Shown: positions 16,403-25,660, counted from the first letter of the stretch. The stretch is DNA of 64,000 nt from Neorhizobium sp. SOG26 (GCF_003491345.1 NZ_CP025513.1:1105501-1169500), one strand, 5' to 3'. The notes: a model not told the origin generated them from the sequence alone. Translations and numbers: made by a program.

Positions 16403-16936
16403 ATGACCATGACCGAGACACCCTTGAGTGACGCCTCCGTTGAAATTTCGGAAGCGGCGCTGACTGAATTCGAATGGTCCCTCTGGCGCATTTCAGCAGC
16501 CTTTCTACGCTGGCAATCAGAATGTTCGAGCGAGCTTGCGGGCGCGGGCCTGAGCGGTCTCGACACCGCAATCCTGCACACGATTCGCTATCGCAACAAG
16601 CCGAAAGGGTTGAGCGAAATCTCCCGCCTGCTCGGCCGCGACGACACGGCCAATATCCAGTACGCGATCAAGAAGCTGCAAACGCTGCAGCTTATCGAAC
16701 GTGTCAAGGGACGTTCGCGGAAGGACACGCTCTACACCCCGAGCCGCAAAGGCACGAAGCTGACCCAGGATTACCGCGCGCTGCGCCGGCACCTGCTTGT
16801 CTCGCTGATCCAGAAGATGGAGCAGGCTGAGAAGGGGCTTGGCGGCGCGACCGAGATGCTGGAACTGCTGACCAGCTTCTACGATACCGCCGCCCGACGC
16901 GTCGTCAGTGGTGCTCATTCAGTTGAACGTTCCTGA
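16403..16936 (+). CDS. MarR-type winged-helix transcription regulator
   Basis: A 177-aa dimeric repressor or activator of the MarR fold. The recognition region is 'ISRLLGRDDTANIQYAIKKL' at about 78-97, followed by the wing 'RSRKDTLYTPSRKG' and a long C-terminal dimerisation helix. It is clearly paralogous to the regulator at 41010, sharing RWQ-EC, LH-IR and RDD-N-QY--KL patterns. Both paralogues lie next to peptide-type ABC importer operons. It is divergent from the racemase-like gene and convergent with ohr (10 bp between stops). Ligand unknown. Confidence 0.85.
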   Translation: MTMTETPLSDASVEISEAALTEFEWSLWRISAAFLRWQSECSSELAGAGLSGLDTAILHTIRYRNKPKGLSEISRLLGRDDTANIQYAIKKLQTLQLIERVKGRSRKDTLYTPSRKGTKLTQDYRALRRHLLVSLIQKMEQAEKGLGGATEMLELLTSFYDTAARRVVSGAHSVERS

Positions 16937-16946
16937 GCAAGCCATT

Positions 16947-17372
16947 TCAGGCGACGGTCAGCTTCACGTCCACATTGCCACGCGTTGCGTTGGAATAAGG
17001 GCAACGCTCGTGAGCGCCCGCAACTATCTCTTCAGCCTGAGCGCGCCCCATGCCCGGCAGGGACACCACCAGTTCGACGGCCAGCGCATATCCAACGGGG
17101 ACAGGGCCGATCCCGACCTTGGCGGTGACTGATATATCATCGGACAGCGCGACTTTCCTGTTCCGGGCAACGAGTTTTACCGCTCCGAGAAAACAGGCTG
17201 CGTAGCCAGCCGCGAAAAGCTGCTCCGGGTTGGTGCCCTCGCCGCCCGGCCCACCAAGGCCTTTCGGCACCGAGAGGTTGACGGAGAAGCTGCCATCCGT
17301 GCTTTGCGCCTTCCCGTCACGCCCTCCCTGAGCCGTGACGGCAGTCTCGTAAAGTATTTTCTCGGGTGTCAT
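16947..17372 (-). CDS. ohr: Organic hydroperoxide resistance protein (Ohr/OsmC family)
   Basis: Thiol peroxidase that reduces organic hydroperoxides. From the ATG at 17372, chosen for its AAAGGGAG site, the protein is 141 aa, the normal Ohr length. The full catalytic set is visible: Arg18, Glu50, peroxidatic Cys60 in 'AAGYAACFLGAV' and resolving Cys124 in 'ERCPYSNATRGN'. The start overlaps the acyl-CoA ligase stop (ATGA), which is unusual because ohr normally stands alone with ohrR. The nearby MarR-type gene is not a clear OhrR. Confidence 0.92.
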   Translation of the reverse strand: MTPEKILYETAVTAQGGRDGKAQSTDGSFSVNLSVPKGLGGPGGEGTNPEQLFAAGYAACFLGAVKLVARNRKVALSDDISVTAKVGIGPVPVGYALAVELVVSLPGMGRAQAEEIVAGAHERCPYSNATRGNVDVKLTVA

Positions 17373-19036
17373 TCCGTCTCTCCCTTTGTCATTTGGCAAT
17401 CCGTCTTTGATCCGACTGGCGGATCAACCTGTCTTCGGATCGATGCCTTGAGTTTTCGCAGGTCGATCGACGACCCCTCGGCCACCACCTTCGCCGCCAT
17501 CGCCTTGATCTCGCCGCGCTGCAGCTTCTGCGTCGAACTGACGGGAAGCTTTTCGATGAAGGCGATGAAGCCTGGCAGCTTGTGGTACGCGATGTGCTGA
17601 GCGGCTGCCTCGACGAGGCGTTTTGCCCTCTCTTCAGGAACTGCCGTTCCCGCCGCTTCGTTCTCGACCACGAACGCGAAAACTTCCTCGCCACGCAGAT
17701 CGTCGGGCACGGGTGTGACAGCAGATGCCTTGACGGCTGGATCCTTGGCAAGTGCCGCCTCTACCTCCAGCACCGCGATGTTCTCGCCGCTGCGTCGCAC
17801 GATGCTCTTTTTGCGGTCGAAGAAGTAGAGGAGACCTTTCTCGTCGGCGTAGACGACATCGCCGGTATGGAACCAGCAGCCTTCCCAAGCCTCCTCCGTC
17901 GCCTTCTCGTCCTTGAGATAGCCGCTGAAGAAGCCGTTGCGCGGGTTCGGACCCTCGGCACGCACCAGAAGCTCGCCAGGCTTGCCGAATTCGGCATCAT
18001 TGCCGGCGTCATCGACGATCCGGAACTGCATCCCCTTGCGCGGCCGCCCGATGCAGCGCTGGCCGGGTGCATAGTCGTCAGCAGCGGTTGTCGTCACCGC
18101 GCGACCACCGGTTTCCGTCATGGCCCACGCTTCAACGATCGGGATGCGGTAACGCTTCTCGAACTCGATCTTGTGGCGCGCGTCGACACCAGGTCCTAGC
18201 GCAAACTTCACCTGATGCTGCCGTTCGGCCTCTTCCACAGGCAACTGCAGCAGGATGGCTGGAATAACGCCCAAGCAATGGATGATGGTTGCACCGGAAT
18301 CCGCGATCGATGCCCACCAGGAACTGGAATGAAACCGGTCAAGCGGAACGATGGCCCCGCCCTTCATCATCATGCCAACGGCGGTGCATCCGAGCGCGTT
18401 CATGTGGAACATCGGCAGTGGCGTGAGCGCCACCTCCTCACCCTCGACCATTTCGGCGATGCCCCCCTGGGTGGTGTACCACTCGGCGAGGCAGAGGAAG
18501 TAGGCATTGGAGAGGATGCAGCCTTTCGGCTTGCCCGTACTACCGGAGGTGAAAAGCAGCGCGCATTCGGCATCCGGCTCGCCCGGGCGCGCTTCCCATG
18601 CCTTTGGTGATGGCGGGATATCATCGCCCGGCGCGACGACAACCAGCGTCTCCGGCTTGATATTGCGCAGCTCCTCCAGCCGCTCGGCAATCACCACCAT
18701 CAACGACGCCTCTGCCATATCGAGCTGGAAGAGCAGTTCATCGCGCCGCAGGTCCGGGTTGATCGGAACGATCGAGACGCCGATGGCATTCAAAGCGAGC
18801 CAATACTCGAAGAACTCCGGCCGGTTCTCGAGCAACAGGGCCACCCGGGCGCCAACGCCATAGCGCGCCTTCGCGAACGCCTGCTTCAGAAGCTCCACCC
18901 GCGCATGCACATCCCCGTAGCTGTAGCGGAAGCCTTCCGGAGCATAGGGCAACTTGGCGCTCTTCGGGGCGATCAACATCGGCGCTTGCGGGTTCTTCAG
19001 AGCCTGATGCTCGAAAAGCAGATATGGAGAATGCAT
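17369..19036 (-). CDS. AMP-dependent acyl-CoA synthetase/ligase
   Basis: A 555-aa ANL-superfamily ligase that adenylates a carboxylate and transfers it to CoA. The P-loop 'LLFTSGSTGKPKG' (about residues 170-182), the core 'AWAMTETGG', 'WFHTGDVVYADEKG' and the C-terminal lysine region 'STQKLQRGEIK' are all present, so it should be active. The closest recognisable types are crotonobetaine/carnitine-CoA-like ligases, but the substrate cannot be assigned. It overlaps ohr by 4 bp. Its upstream region has a perfect TTTTA-N4-TAAAA palindrome. Confidence 0.88.
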   Translation of the reverse strand: MHSPYLLFEHQALKNPQAPMLIAPKSAKLPYAPEGFRYSYGDVHARVELLKQAFAKARYGVGARVALLLENRPEFFEYWLALNAIGVSIVPINPDLRRDELLFQLDMAEASLMVVIAERLEELRNIKPETLVVVAPGDDIPPSPKAWEARPGEPDAECALLFTSGSTGKPKGCILSNAYFLCLAEWYTTQGGIAEMVEGEEVALTPLPMFHMNALGCTAVGMMMKGGAIVPLDRFHSSSWWASIADSGATIIHCLGVIPAILLQLPVEEAERQHQVKFALGPGVDARHKIEFEKRYRIPIVEAWAMTETGGRAVTTTAADDYAPGQRCIGRPRKGMQFRIVDDAGNDAEFGKPGELLVRAEGPNPRNGFFSGYLKDEKATEEAWEGCWFHTGDVVYADEKGLLYFFDRKKSIVRRSGENIAVLEVEAALAKDPAVKASAVTPVPDDLRGEEVFAFVVENEAAGTAVPEERAKRLVEAAAQHIAYHKLPGFIAFIEKLPVSSTQKLQRGEIKAMAAKVVAEGSSIDLRKLKASIRRQVDPPVGSKTDCQMTKGETE

Positions 19037-19116
19037 TTGCCTACCTATTCCCGCTCGAGCAGGCCCTTCATCAGGAGCATGAAGCCAACGTTATGTCCGG
19101 AGCAGTTCAAAAGACG

Positions 19117-19130
19117 TTTTAAGAGTAAAA
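19117..19130. promoter_or_regulatory. Palindrome TTTTA-AGAG-TAAAA upstream of the CoA ligase
   Basis: Perfect 5-4-5 inverted repeat, 80 bp upstream of the ligase ATG. Read on the minus strand it matches the 19286 motif at about 10 of 16 positions, so it may be a diverged copy of the same operator. A repressor site fits its position. Confidence 0.4.
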
Positions 19131-19285
19131 TAATGTTAAACCGCGTCAACCCGTTTTTCGTGACACGTTGGCACGAAAACTCCAGCGTGACGGCAGAAAT
19201 GCAACCAGGAGGTTCGGTTTACTGGCTCGTTGACTGCCTTCCGCAACTCAGCATCAGGCCTTCATTTTTCCGATCAGCAGAAAAA

Positions 19286-19301
19286 TTTTAGGCTTGAAGT
19301 A
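19286..19301 (+). promoter_or_regulatory. Operator-like motif TTTTAGGCTTGAAGTA before the first peptide-type operon
   Basis: Matches 14 of 16 bases with the motif at 46930-46945 (minus), which precedes the second peptide-type SBP gene in the same relative orientation. It lies 152 bp before the SBP ATG. A shared regulator, perhaps one of the two MarR paralogues, is inferred. Confidence 0.5.
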
Positions 19302-19453
19302 ACCTATGCCTCGAATTACCATCCGCTCAATGTCAAGGGGACGACCGCAAAAGCGGGACTGAAAACCGAAGCTCCTGGCAGGATTGCAGGCTTGCGTTCA
19401 ACAACCGCCGCAAGCCCGTCGCGTGCATCGACGGGTGAACCAGAGGGATCGTC

Positions 19454-20989
19454 ATGACTTTTGAAATCGACCGCAGAAATCTCTTGCAGATGCTCGGCCT
19501 CGCCGCGGTCAGCGGCTCCGTGCTGTCGCACGCCAGTTTCGCCTTTGCCCAGGATTCCGACAGTGTCACCATCGGCTGGCCGTCCGACGTGCCGTCCTGG
19601 GACCCTAACCTGCGCTTCAACCCTGATGCGCAGCCGATCTTCAAGCTCGTCTTTGACCAGCCGCTCGACCAGTCGCCTGACCTGAAGCTGATCCCGAACC
19701 TCATCACTAAATGGGAGCTGAAGCCGCACGGTCTTTCCATGCCGTTCGAGATCCGCGACGACGTAAAGTTCCACAATGGCGACCCGATGACGATGGAGGA
19801 CTTCCAGTACACCTTCATCGACCGTGTGAAGTCAGGCTTGAAGCTCGACATCGCCAACTCCTGGCGCACGCTGACGGAAATCGAGGTTCTGTCGCCGACC
19901 TCCGGTGTGATGAAGTTCTCCGCTCCGACCCCGACCGCGCCGCAATGGCTGGCCTTCCTTGGCAGTTATGTGGTGCCGAAGAAGTATGTCGAATCTGTCG
20001 GTGCGGAGGAGTTCGCCAAGAAGCCTATCGGCTCCGGCCCATACAAGCTCGTTGACTACCAGATGAACTCCCGCATCGTGCTGGAGCGCAATGACGACTA
20101 CTTCGGCGAGAAGCCGAAGATCAAGCAGGTCACGATCGACATCATCAAGGACCCGTCGGCACGTACCGCGGCGATCCAGTCCGGCCAGGTCGACATCACT
20201 GTCAACTTGCCCGTTCGCGAAACGGAACGGTTAGGCAAGACCGAAGGCCTGACCTCCGAAATCAACCCCTTCACCCGCATCATCATCCTGCAGATGCGCA
20301 ACGACAAGGGCTTCGAGGACAAGGCCGTGCGCCTTGCCGCCCACCATGCCATCGACAAGGCCGCGCTTTCGAAGGCCTTTTATGGCGGCGCGGCCGTGCC
20401 GCTTTCGGTGCCCGCAACGCCGGGAACGCCTGGCTTCGTGGAAGACTATAAGTTCCCGTATGATCCGGAGCTTGCAAAGAAACTTCTGGCCGACGCGGGC
20501 TACACCGCTGACAAGCCGGCCACCTTTACGCTCGCAGCAACCAACGGCCAGTTCCCGAGCGACTTCGATATCGCGCGTGCGCTCGTGCAGATGTGGCAGA
20601 AGGTTGGCCTGAAGGTCGAGCTGCAGCAGATTGAGTATTCGAAATATTTCGAGTTGAACCGCGGCGGCCAACTGCCGGAGGCGACCCTCTACAGCTTCGA
20701 CAACGCGACCGGCGACCCGGAAATTTTCGCCGGTTACCTCATGAACCCGAAGATGCCGTTCGGCGCCTGGAAGGGTCAGGAAATTGGCGACAAGATCCTC
20801 CAGCTCTTCACGGAGCCGGTGTATGAGAAGCGGGTCAAGGGGTATCAGGATCTCGCCAAGGAGATTGTCGACACCGGTGCAAACATTCCGCTGCTGCAGA
20901 GCGTGCAGACCGTCGTTCGCAAGAAGAACCTCAACTACGTGAAGTACGGCAACGCTTGGGTTCTCGGCAAGACCATGTCCTGGTCTTAG
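19454..20989 (+). CDS. ABC transporter substrate-binding protein, family 5 (peptide/opine type)
   Basis: Periplasmic receptor of a Dpp/Opp-type importer, 511 aa. It begins with a twin-arginine-like signal (DRRNLLQ) and a likely cleavage after 'ASFAFA' near residue 32. Family-5 landmarks include 'WDPNLRFNPDAQPIFKLVFD', 'PFEIRDDVKFHNGDPMTMED' and 'VRLAAHHAIDKAALSKAFYG'. It is followed by permease B, permease C and a fused ATPase, making a complete importer. Peptides, opines, glycosides or quaternary amines are all possible ligands. Confidence 0.92.
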   Translation: MTFEIDRRNLLQMLGLAAVSGSVLSHASFAFAQDSDSVTIGWPSDVPSWDPNLRFNPDAQPIFKLVFDQPLDQSPDLKLIPNLITKWELKPHGLSMPFEIRDDVKFHNGDPMTMEDFQYTFIDRVKSGLKLDIANSWRTLTEIEVLSPTSGVMKFSAPTPTAPQWLAFLGSYVVPKKYVESVGAEEFAKKPIGSGPYKLVDYQMNSRIVLERNDDYFGEKPKIKQVTIDIIKDPSARTAAIQSGQVDITVNLPVRETERLGKTEGLTSEINPFTRIIILQMRNDKGFEDKAVRLAAHHAIDKAALSKAFYGGAAVPLSVPATPGTPGFVEDYKFPYDPELAKKLLADAGYTADKPATFTLAATNGQFPSDFDIARALVQMWQKVGLKVELQQIEYSKYFELNRGGQLPEATLYSFDNATGDPEIFAGYLMNPKMPFGAWKGQEIGDKILQLFTEPVYEKRVKGYQDLAKEIVDTGANIPLLQSVQTVVRKKNLNYVKYGNAWVLGKTMSWS

Positions 20990-21008
20990 AGCGTAGGATA
21001 CTGCTTTG

Positions 21009-21031
21009 GGGGTTCGGGTACGCCCGGCCCC
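21009..21031 (+). other. Intercistronic hairpin after the peptide-type SBP gene
   Basis: GGGG and CCCC outer arms with an inner CGGG-TACG-CCCG stem lie in the 68-bp gap between the SBP and permease genes. No T-run follows. Likely a 3' stabiliser giving more binding protein than permease, as at urtA and 45289. Confidence 0.45.
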
Positions 21032-21057
21032 TCTTCCTGACATTTCTCATACGGGGC

Positions 21058-22080
21058 ATGCGCATGTTTGCGACCATTGCCAAGCTGTTGGTAAAGCGCG
21101 TGCTGACCGCGATACCGATCCTGCTCGTTGTGTCCGCGCTTCTCTTCTGCATCCTGCGCATCCTGCCGGTGGATCCGGCCGCGATGTCGCTGCCGCCCAA
21201 CGCGACCCTGGAGGAGATCGAGACGATGCGGTCGGAGATGGGACTCGACCGGCCGCTCTACGAACAGTACGGCATCTGGCTGAACCAGCTTCTGCACGGC
21301 AATATCGGACGTTCCATCCACTTTCGCCAGGATGTGACATCGCTGATCGGTAATACCTTGCCCGCCACGATCGAACTGGCTGTGATTGCGATGATGGTCG
21401 CGACCGTCTTCGGGCTCGCAGGCGGGCTGTTCCTCTTTTATGTGCGCGGCACCCGCCTTGAGGCCGTTACCGACTTTTTCTCGATCCTGCTTCTCTCCTT
21501 GCCCGAGTTTCTCTGGAGCCTCTTCCTTCTCCTCATCTTCGGTGTCTTCTTTGAGGTTCTCCCCTTCACGGGACGCCTGAGCCCAGGCTTCGAGCGCCCG
21601 GTGGTGACAGGCTTCTTGCTGCTGGACAGCCTGATCACCGGTAATATCGCGACCTTCTTCAACGCGCTGCAGCACATGATCCTGCCCTGCCTGGCGCTCG
21701 GCATCGCACTATCGCCGTCGCTGATGCGCGTGCTACGTTCCAGCCTGCTCGATGCCTACCAAGACGACTACATCCATCAGGCACGCCTGCGCGGCCTCTC
21801 CGAAAAACGCATCCTCGTCCGTCACGGACTGAAAAATGCGATCCTGCCTACGCTCAGCCTGATGGGCGTGCAGTTCGGCTTCCTGTTCGGCGGCACGCTA
21901 TTGGTGGAGATCATCTATTCCTACCCTGGGATGGGCAACCTGATGGTCGATGCGATCCGCAATGCCGACCTGCCGATCATCCAGGGCGCGGGCCTAACCT
22001 ATTGCATCGCCGTGCTGGTGATCAGCATCATCGTGGACAGCCTCTACCTGATCCTCAATCCGAAACTGAGGGTACGCTGA
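21058..22080 (+). CDS. ABC transporter permease, DppB type
   Basis: Inner-membrane subunit of the peptide-type importer, 340 aa with six hydrophobic segments and the BPD signature around 'RGLSEKRILVRHGLKNAILP', the EAA loop that docks the ATPase. I start at ATG 21058, which opens the typical short cytoplasmic leader of DppB proteins; an ATG two codons later is equally possible. The longer frame to 20956 overlaps the SBP gene and is rejected. One base separates it from permease C. Confidence 0.92.
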   Translation: MRMFATIAKLLVKRVLTAIPILLVVSALLFCILRILPVDPAAMSLPPNATLEEIETMRSEMGLDRPLYEQYGIWLNQLLHGNIGRSIHFRQDVTSLIGNTLPATIELAVIAMMVATVFGLAGGLFLFYVRGTRLEAVTDFFSILLLSLPEFLWSLFLLLIFGVFFEVLPFTGRLSPGFERPVVTGFLLLDSLITGNIATFFNALQHMILPCLALGIALSPSLMRVLRSSLLDAYQDDYIHQARLRGLSEKRILVRHGLKNAILPTLSLMGVQFGFLFGGTLLVEIIYSYPGMGNLMVDAIRNADLPIIQGAGLTYCIAVLVISIIVDSLYLILNPKLRVR

Positions 22081-22081
22081 C

Positions 22082-22954
22082 ATGGCGAGCACTGAGAGAA
22101 AAGCGCTTCCGCTCTGGCTGAAGTCCGGCCGTGTCCAGACCGGTCTCGTCATCATCCTGATCCTCGGCATCTGCGCGGTATTCGCCCCGTATCTTGCGCC
22201 GAACGATCCCAACGAACAGGACCTGCTCGCCATCCTGATCCCTCCGGCCTGGGCAGATGGCGGTGATGCGATGTATCCTCTTGGAACCGACAGCCTCGGT
22301 CGCTGCGTGCTTTCGCGTCTCATCTTTGGTGCACGGGTCGCCCTCACCGTCGCGTTCACGGCATCGGTGGGCGCCATGCTCATCGGCGCCTTCTTTGCCC
22401 ATGTGGCCGGCTATTTTGGGGGCTGGGTTGACTGGGTGATCGGCCGCGTGGTGGAAATCTGGCTCTCCTTCCCGCCGGTCATCCTATCCTTGATCCTGAT
22501 GGTTGGCTTGGGCACAGGGCTCAGAAATGTTGTGCTGGCGATTATCCTCGTCGACTGGACCCGCTTCTGCCGCGTCTTGCGAAGCGAAGTGATCGTGCTG
22601 CGGAGGCGTGACTATGTATCTGCCGCGCAACTCGTCGGCTTCTCCCACTGGCGCACCATCACCCGCGAAATCCTGCCGGGCACGTTGCCACTCCTCATTA
22701 CTCTGATGAGCCTTGAAATGGGTGTTGCCGTCATCGTCGAGGCGATCCTTTCCTTCGTCGGCATGAGCGTCGGTTCGGAAACGCCTGCCTGGGGCCAGAT
22801 GATCGCGGATGCGCGCCAGAACATCTACGAGGCGCCCTTCAACCTGATCGCACCGATCCTGGCGATCTTCTTTGCCGTGTTCGGCTTCAACATCCTAGGC
22901 GACGGCCTACGCCGCACGCTTGATACCCGCCTCACGCAGACGGAGCGCACCTGA
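22082..22954 (+). CDS. ABC transporter permease, DppC type
   Basis: Second membrane subunit, 290 aa. It has the DppC N-terminal segment ('FAPYLAPNDPNEQD'), the motif 'LGTDSLGRCVLSRLIFGAR' and the EAA loop 'AAQLVGFSHWRTITREILPG'. It pairs with the DppB-type permease to form the channel. Gaps of one base on either side show tight translational coupling in the operon. Confidence 0.93.
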   Translation: MASTERKALPLWLKSGRVQTGLVIILILGICAVFAPYLAPNDPNEQDLLAILIPPAWADGGDAMYPLGTDSLGRCVLSRLIFGARVALTVAFTASVGAMLIGAFFAHVAGYFGGWVDWVIGRVVEIWLSFPPVILSLILMVGLGTGLRNVVLAIILVDWTRFCRVLRSEVIVLRRRDYVSAAQLVGFSHWRTITREILPGTLPLLITLMSLEMGVAVIVEAILSFVGMSVGSETPAWGQMIADARQNIYEAPFNLIAPILAIFFAVFGFNILGDGLRRTLDTRLTQTERT

Positions 22955-22955
22955 T

Positions 22956-24833
22956 ATGGCCAATCGTCACTTGTCAGGTCCCATCCTTTCGGCGCGGAAC
23001 CTCAGCGTCGAGTCGCTCGGCGGCAAGGAACGGTTCCCGGTCCTGACCGATCTCAACTTCTCGCTGGAGCCGGGCAAGATCCTCGGCCTTGTCGGGGAAT
23101 CCGGCGCCGGCAAGTCAATGATCGGCCGCACCATCTCGCAGTTCCTGCCGCACGGTTTCGCGGTCACAAAAGGTACCCTGGAGTTTGGTGGCGAGGATCT
23201 GGTGGGTATGGCTGCCGAGCGGCGCCGCAATCTGCTCGGCCGCGAGATCGCCTTTATTCCGCAGGAACCGCTATCGGGCCTCAACCCGGTCTTGAGTGTC
23301 GGGCAGCAGATGAAGGAGCACCTGCTGCGCATCGGGCTGGCGCCTGGCGAAAACTGGAAGCAGCGGGCACTGAAGGAGTTCGAGGCAGTCCATCTGCCGC
23401 ATGGTGCGGCGCTGCTGGACAGATATCCGCACCAACTTTCCGGCGGCATGTGCCAGCGCATCCTGATCGCGATGGCATTTGCCAGCCGCCCGCGCCTGCT
23501 GATTGCTGATGAGCCGACAACGGCGCTGGACGTCACCATCCAGGCGCGCATCGTCAAGCTGATCGCCGAAATGCAGAAGCGCGACGGCACGGCGGTGATC
23601 TTCATCACTCACGACCTGCGCCTTGCATCGCAAATCAGCGACGAGATCATGGTGCTTTACGCTGGTCGCCCGGCGGAGCGTGGTCCCGCGAAACAGCTGT
23701 TCTCTGCGCCGGCACATCCTTATACCCGCTGCCTGCAACTCGCCAACCCGACGATCACCGGTCCACGGCGAGGGCTATACATCCTGCCCGAACGCATGCC
23801 GGGCCTACGGGTTCTGAAGGACCTGAAAGGCTGCCGCTTTGCGTCTCGCTGCCCGAACGCGGTGGAAGCCTGCACCTTAACGGAACCGCCGCTGGTGGAT
23901 ATTGGGCCAAACCACATCGCCGCCTGCATCCGCACGGAAAAGACTCCGGAGATCGTGCCTCCGCCGCTCGCGCCTGGCCGAGAGGTCACAACTGGCACGA
24001 CGCAACTGCGCGGGGAGAAGCTGACCAAGGCCTACACGACAGCCTGGAGCCCGTTCGCGTCGCGCACCAGCTTCAAGGCGGTGAACAGCGTCGACTTCAC
24101 ACTCGGCGAAGGGGAGTTCGTCGGCATTGTCGGGGAAAGCGGTAGCGGCAAGAGCTCGCTCGCCCGCCTCGTAGTAGGTCTGGACACGCCGACGGATGGG
24201 AAACTTACCCTTGCAGGTCGCGATGTCACCGCCAATGGCAATGCCGATAGAGCCTACCGTCGCGACTACATCCAGATGGTCTTCCAGGACCCGCAATCGG
24301 CGCTCAACCCACGGCGCCGGATCGGCAGCATCGTGACGCAAGCCAATGAGGCGACGGGTGCCTACAACAGCCAGCAGGAACGGATGAACCGAGCGTCCGA
24401 GCTTCTCAAGGAAATCGGCCTGCCGCCGGACGCGGCGATGCGCTTCCCTTCGCAGCTTTCCGGCGGCCAGAAGCAGCGTGTGAACATTGCCCGTGCGCTC
24501 TGCACCCTGCCGAAGATCCTTGTCGCCGACGAGATCGTTTCGGGGCTGGATGTTTCCGTCCAGGCGCAGCTTCTCGACCTTCTCCTGAAGCTTCGCGACG
24601 AGCACGGCTTCTCCATGCTCTTCATTAGCCACGACCTCTCCGTCGTCCGCTACCTCTGCGACCGCGTGATGGTCATGTACCGGGGCGAGGTGGTGGAAAG
24701 CGGCCGAACGGAGGCCGTTTTCTCCGAGCCCCAGCACCCCTACACCCGCAGCCTGCTGGCCGCAGTGCCGCCGGATGACGTGGAGAAGGAGTGGTCGCCG
24801 GTTCTGGCTGAGGCAGGATATCAGGTGGAATGA
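22956..24833 (+). CDS. Fused double ATP-binding protein, DppD-DppF type
   Basis: A 625-aa protein carrying both ATPases of the importer in one chain. The first half has Walker A GESGAGKS, LSGGMCQR and the oligopeptide-family C-terminal Cys cluster ('GCRFASRCPNAVEACT') that can hold an iron-sulfur centre; the second half has GESGSGKS and LSGGQKQR. The ATG at 22956 lies 1 bp after the permease stop. The second importer in this window (41668-43361) has the two ATPases as separate genes. Its last 13 bp overlap the convergent sitD gene. Confidence 0.93.
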   Translation: MANRHLSGPILSARNLSVESLGGKERFPVLTDLNFSLEPGKILGLVGESGAGKSMIGRTISQFLPHGFAVTKGTLEFGGEDLVGMAAERRRNLLGREIAFIPQEPLSGLNPVLSVGQQMKEHLLRIGLAPGENWKQRALKEFEAVHLPHGAALLDRYPHQLSGGMCQRILIAMAFASRPRLLIADEPTTALDVTIQARIVKLIAEMQKRDGTAVIFITHDLRLASQISDEIMVLYAGRPAERGPAKQLFSAPAHPYTRCLQLANPTITGPRRGLYILPERMPGLRVLKDLKGCRFASRCPNAVEACTLTEPPLVDIGPNHIAACIRTEKTPEIVPPPLAPGREVTTGTTQLRGEKLTKAYTTAWSPFASRTSFKAVNSVDFTLGEGEFVGIVGESGSGKSSLARLVVGLDTPTDGKLTLAGRDVTANGNADRAYRRDYIQMVFQDPQSALNPRRRIGSIVTQANEATGAYNSQQERMNRASELLKEIGLPPDAAMRFPSQLSGGQKQRVNIARALCTLPKILVADEIVSGLDVSVQAQLLDLLLKLRDEHGFSMLFISHDLSVVRYLCDRVMVMYRGEVVESGRTEAVFSEPQHPYTRSLLAAVPPDDVEKEWSPVLAEAGYQVE

Positions 24834-25660
24834 GCGCCTGCCCCACCTCCCAGGCTTACCTTCAAGAAAGCCATGGCGAAGGTGACCGACAGGAGGAGAA
24901 CAATTGTTGGCGCCGGAGCGCTGTCGATGAAGAACGACAGGTAGACGCCGAGGAACGAGGCGGTGACCGAGAGTGGCACTGCGATAAGCAGCATGATGCT
25001 GAACTTGCGGCTTAACAGAAAGGCGATGGCGCCCGGCGCGATCAGCATCGCGATGGCGAGAATGATGCCCACAGCCTGAAGCGCTCCCACAATCGTCAAC
25101 GAGATGAGGCCGAGTAAGCCGTAATGCAGGAGATTGACCCGCAGACCGACGGCGCGCGCCTGTGCCGGGTCGAAGGCGTGCAGCAGGAAGTCCTTCCACT
25201 TCAGCCCAATGATACCTGCCGTGAGGACAGCAATCCCGGCCGCCTGGGTGATGTCGCCCCATGAAACGCCGAGCATGTCACCAAACAGGATATGGTCGAG
25301 ATGCACGTCGGATTGGATCTTCACGTAGAGCACCAGACCCAGCCCGAACATGCCGGAAAACACGATGCCCATGACGGTGTCCTGTTTGATGCGGCTGTTA
25401 TCCTCGATGAAGCCGGTCGCAACGGCGCAAAACATCCCGGCAATGAAGGCGCCAACTATATAAGGGATGCCGATGATGTAAGCGAGGACCACGCCCGGAA
25501 AGACGGCGTGGCTGATCGCGTCGCCCATCAGCGACCAACCTTTGAGCACGACAAAACAGGACAGGAGCGCCATCGGGATTGCAACGACAACCGCGATCAT
25601 CAGCGCCGTAACCATGAAGTCGAACGCGAACGGTGCGAGCAGCGTATCCACGAGGTTCAC
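24821..25660 (-). CDS. sitD: Manganese/iron ABC transporter permease SitD
   Basis: Membrane subunit of a cluster-C (metal) ABC importer, 279 aa with eight or nine hydrophobic segments. The family core 'LKGWSLMGDAISHAVFPGVV' near residue 40 (partly quoted) and 'SRKFSIMLLIAVPLSV' are present. Its start overlaps sitC's stop by 4 bp (ATGA). With SitC it makes a heterodimeric channel for Mn(II), possibly Fe(II). The stop overlaps the convergent peptide-transporter ATPase gene by 13 bp. Confidence 0.9.
   Translation of the reverse strand: MNLVDTLLAPFAFDFMVTALMIAVVVAIPMALLSCFVVLKGWSLMGDAISHAVFPGVVLAYIIGIPYIVGAFIAGMFCAVATGFIEDNSRIKQDTVMGIVFSGMFGLGLVLYVKIQSDVHLDHILFGDMLGVSWGDITQAAGIAVLTAGIIGLKWKDFLLHAFDPAQARAVGLRVNLLHYGLLGLISLTIVGALQAVGIILAIAMLIAPGAIAFLLSRKFSIMLLIAVPLSVTASFLGVYLSFFIDSAPAPTIVLLLSVTFAMAFLKVSLGGGAGAHST

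Larger units (their letters stand above)
19037..19453. promoter_or_regulatory. 417-bp divergent regulatory region (CoA ligase / peptide-type SBP)
   Basis: No gene is credible here. It contains the AT-rich palindrome at 19117-19130 on the ligase side and the TTTTAGGCTTGAAGTA motif at 19286-19301 on the transporter side. The stretch is clearly richer in A/T than its neighbours, as expected for two divergent promoters. Confidence 0.6.

Noticed and set aside
16403-17372. Calling the MarR-type gene ohrR because ohr is adjacent
   Set aside because: It lacks a clear N-terminal redox cysteine in the OhrR context, is convergent with ohr rather than upstream, and its closest relative here sits by an unrelated importer.
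23877-25262. 461-codon minus-strand frame across the ATPase/sitD junction
   Set aside because: Spans two well-supported genes in other frames, has no ribosome site and no recognisable domain.
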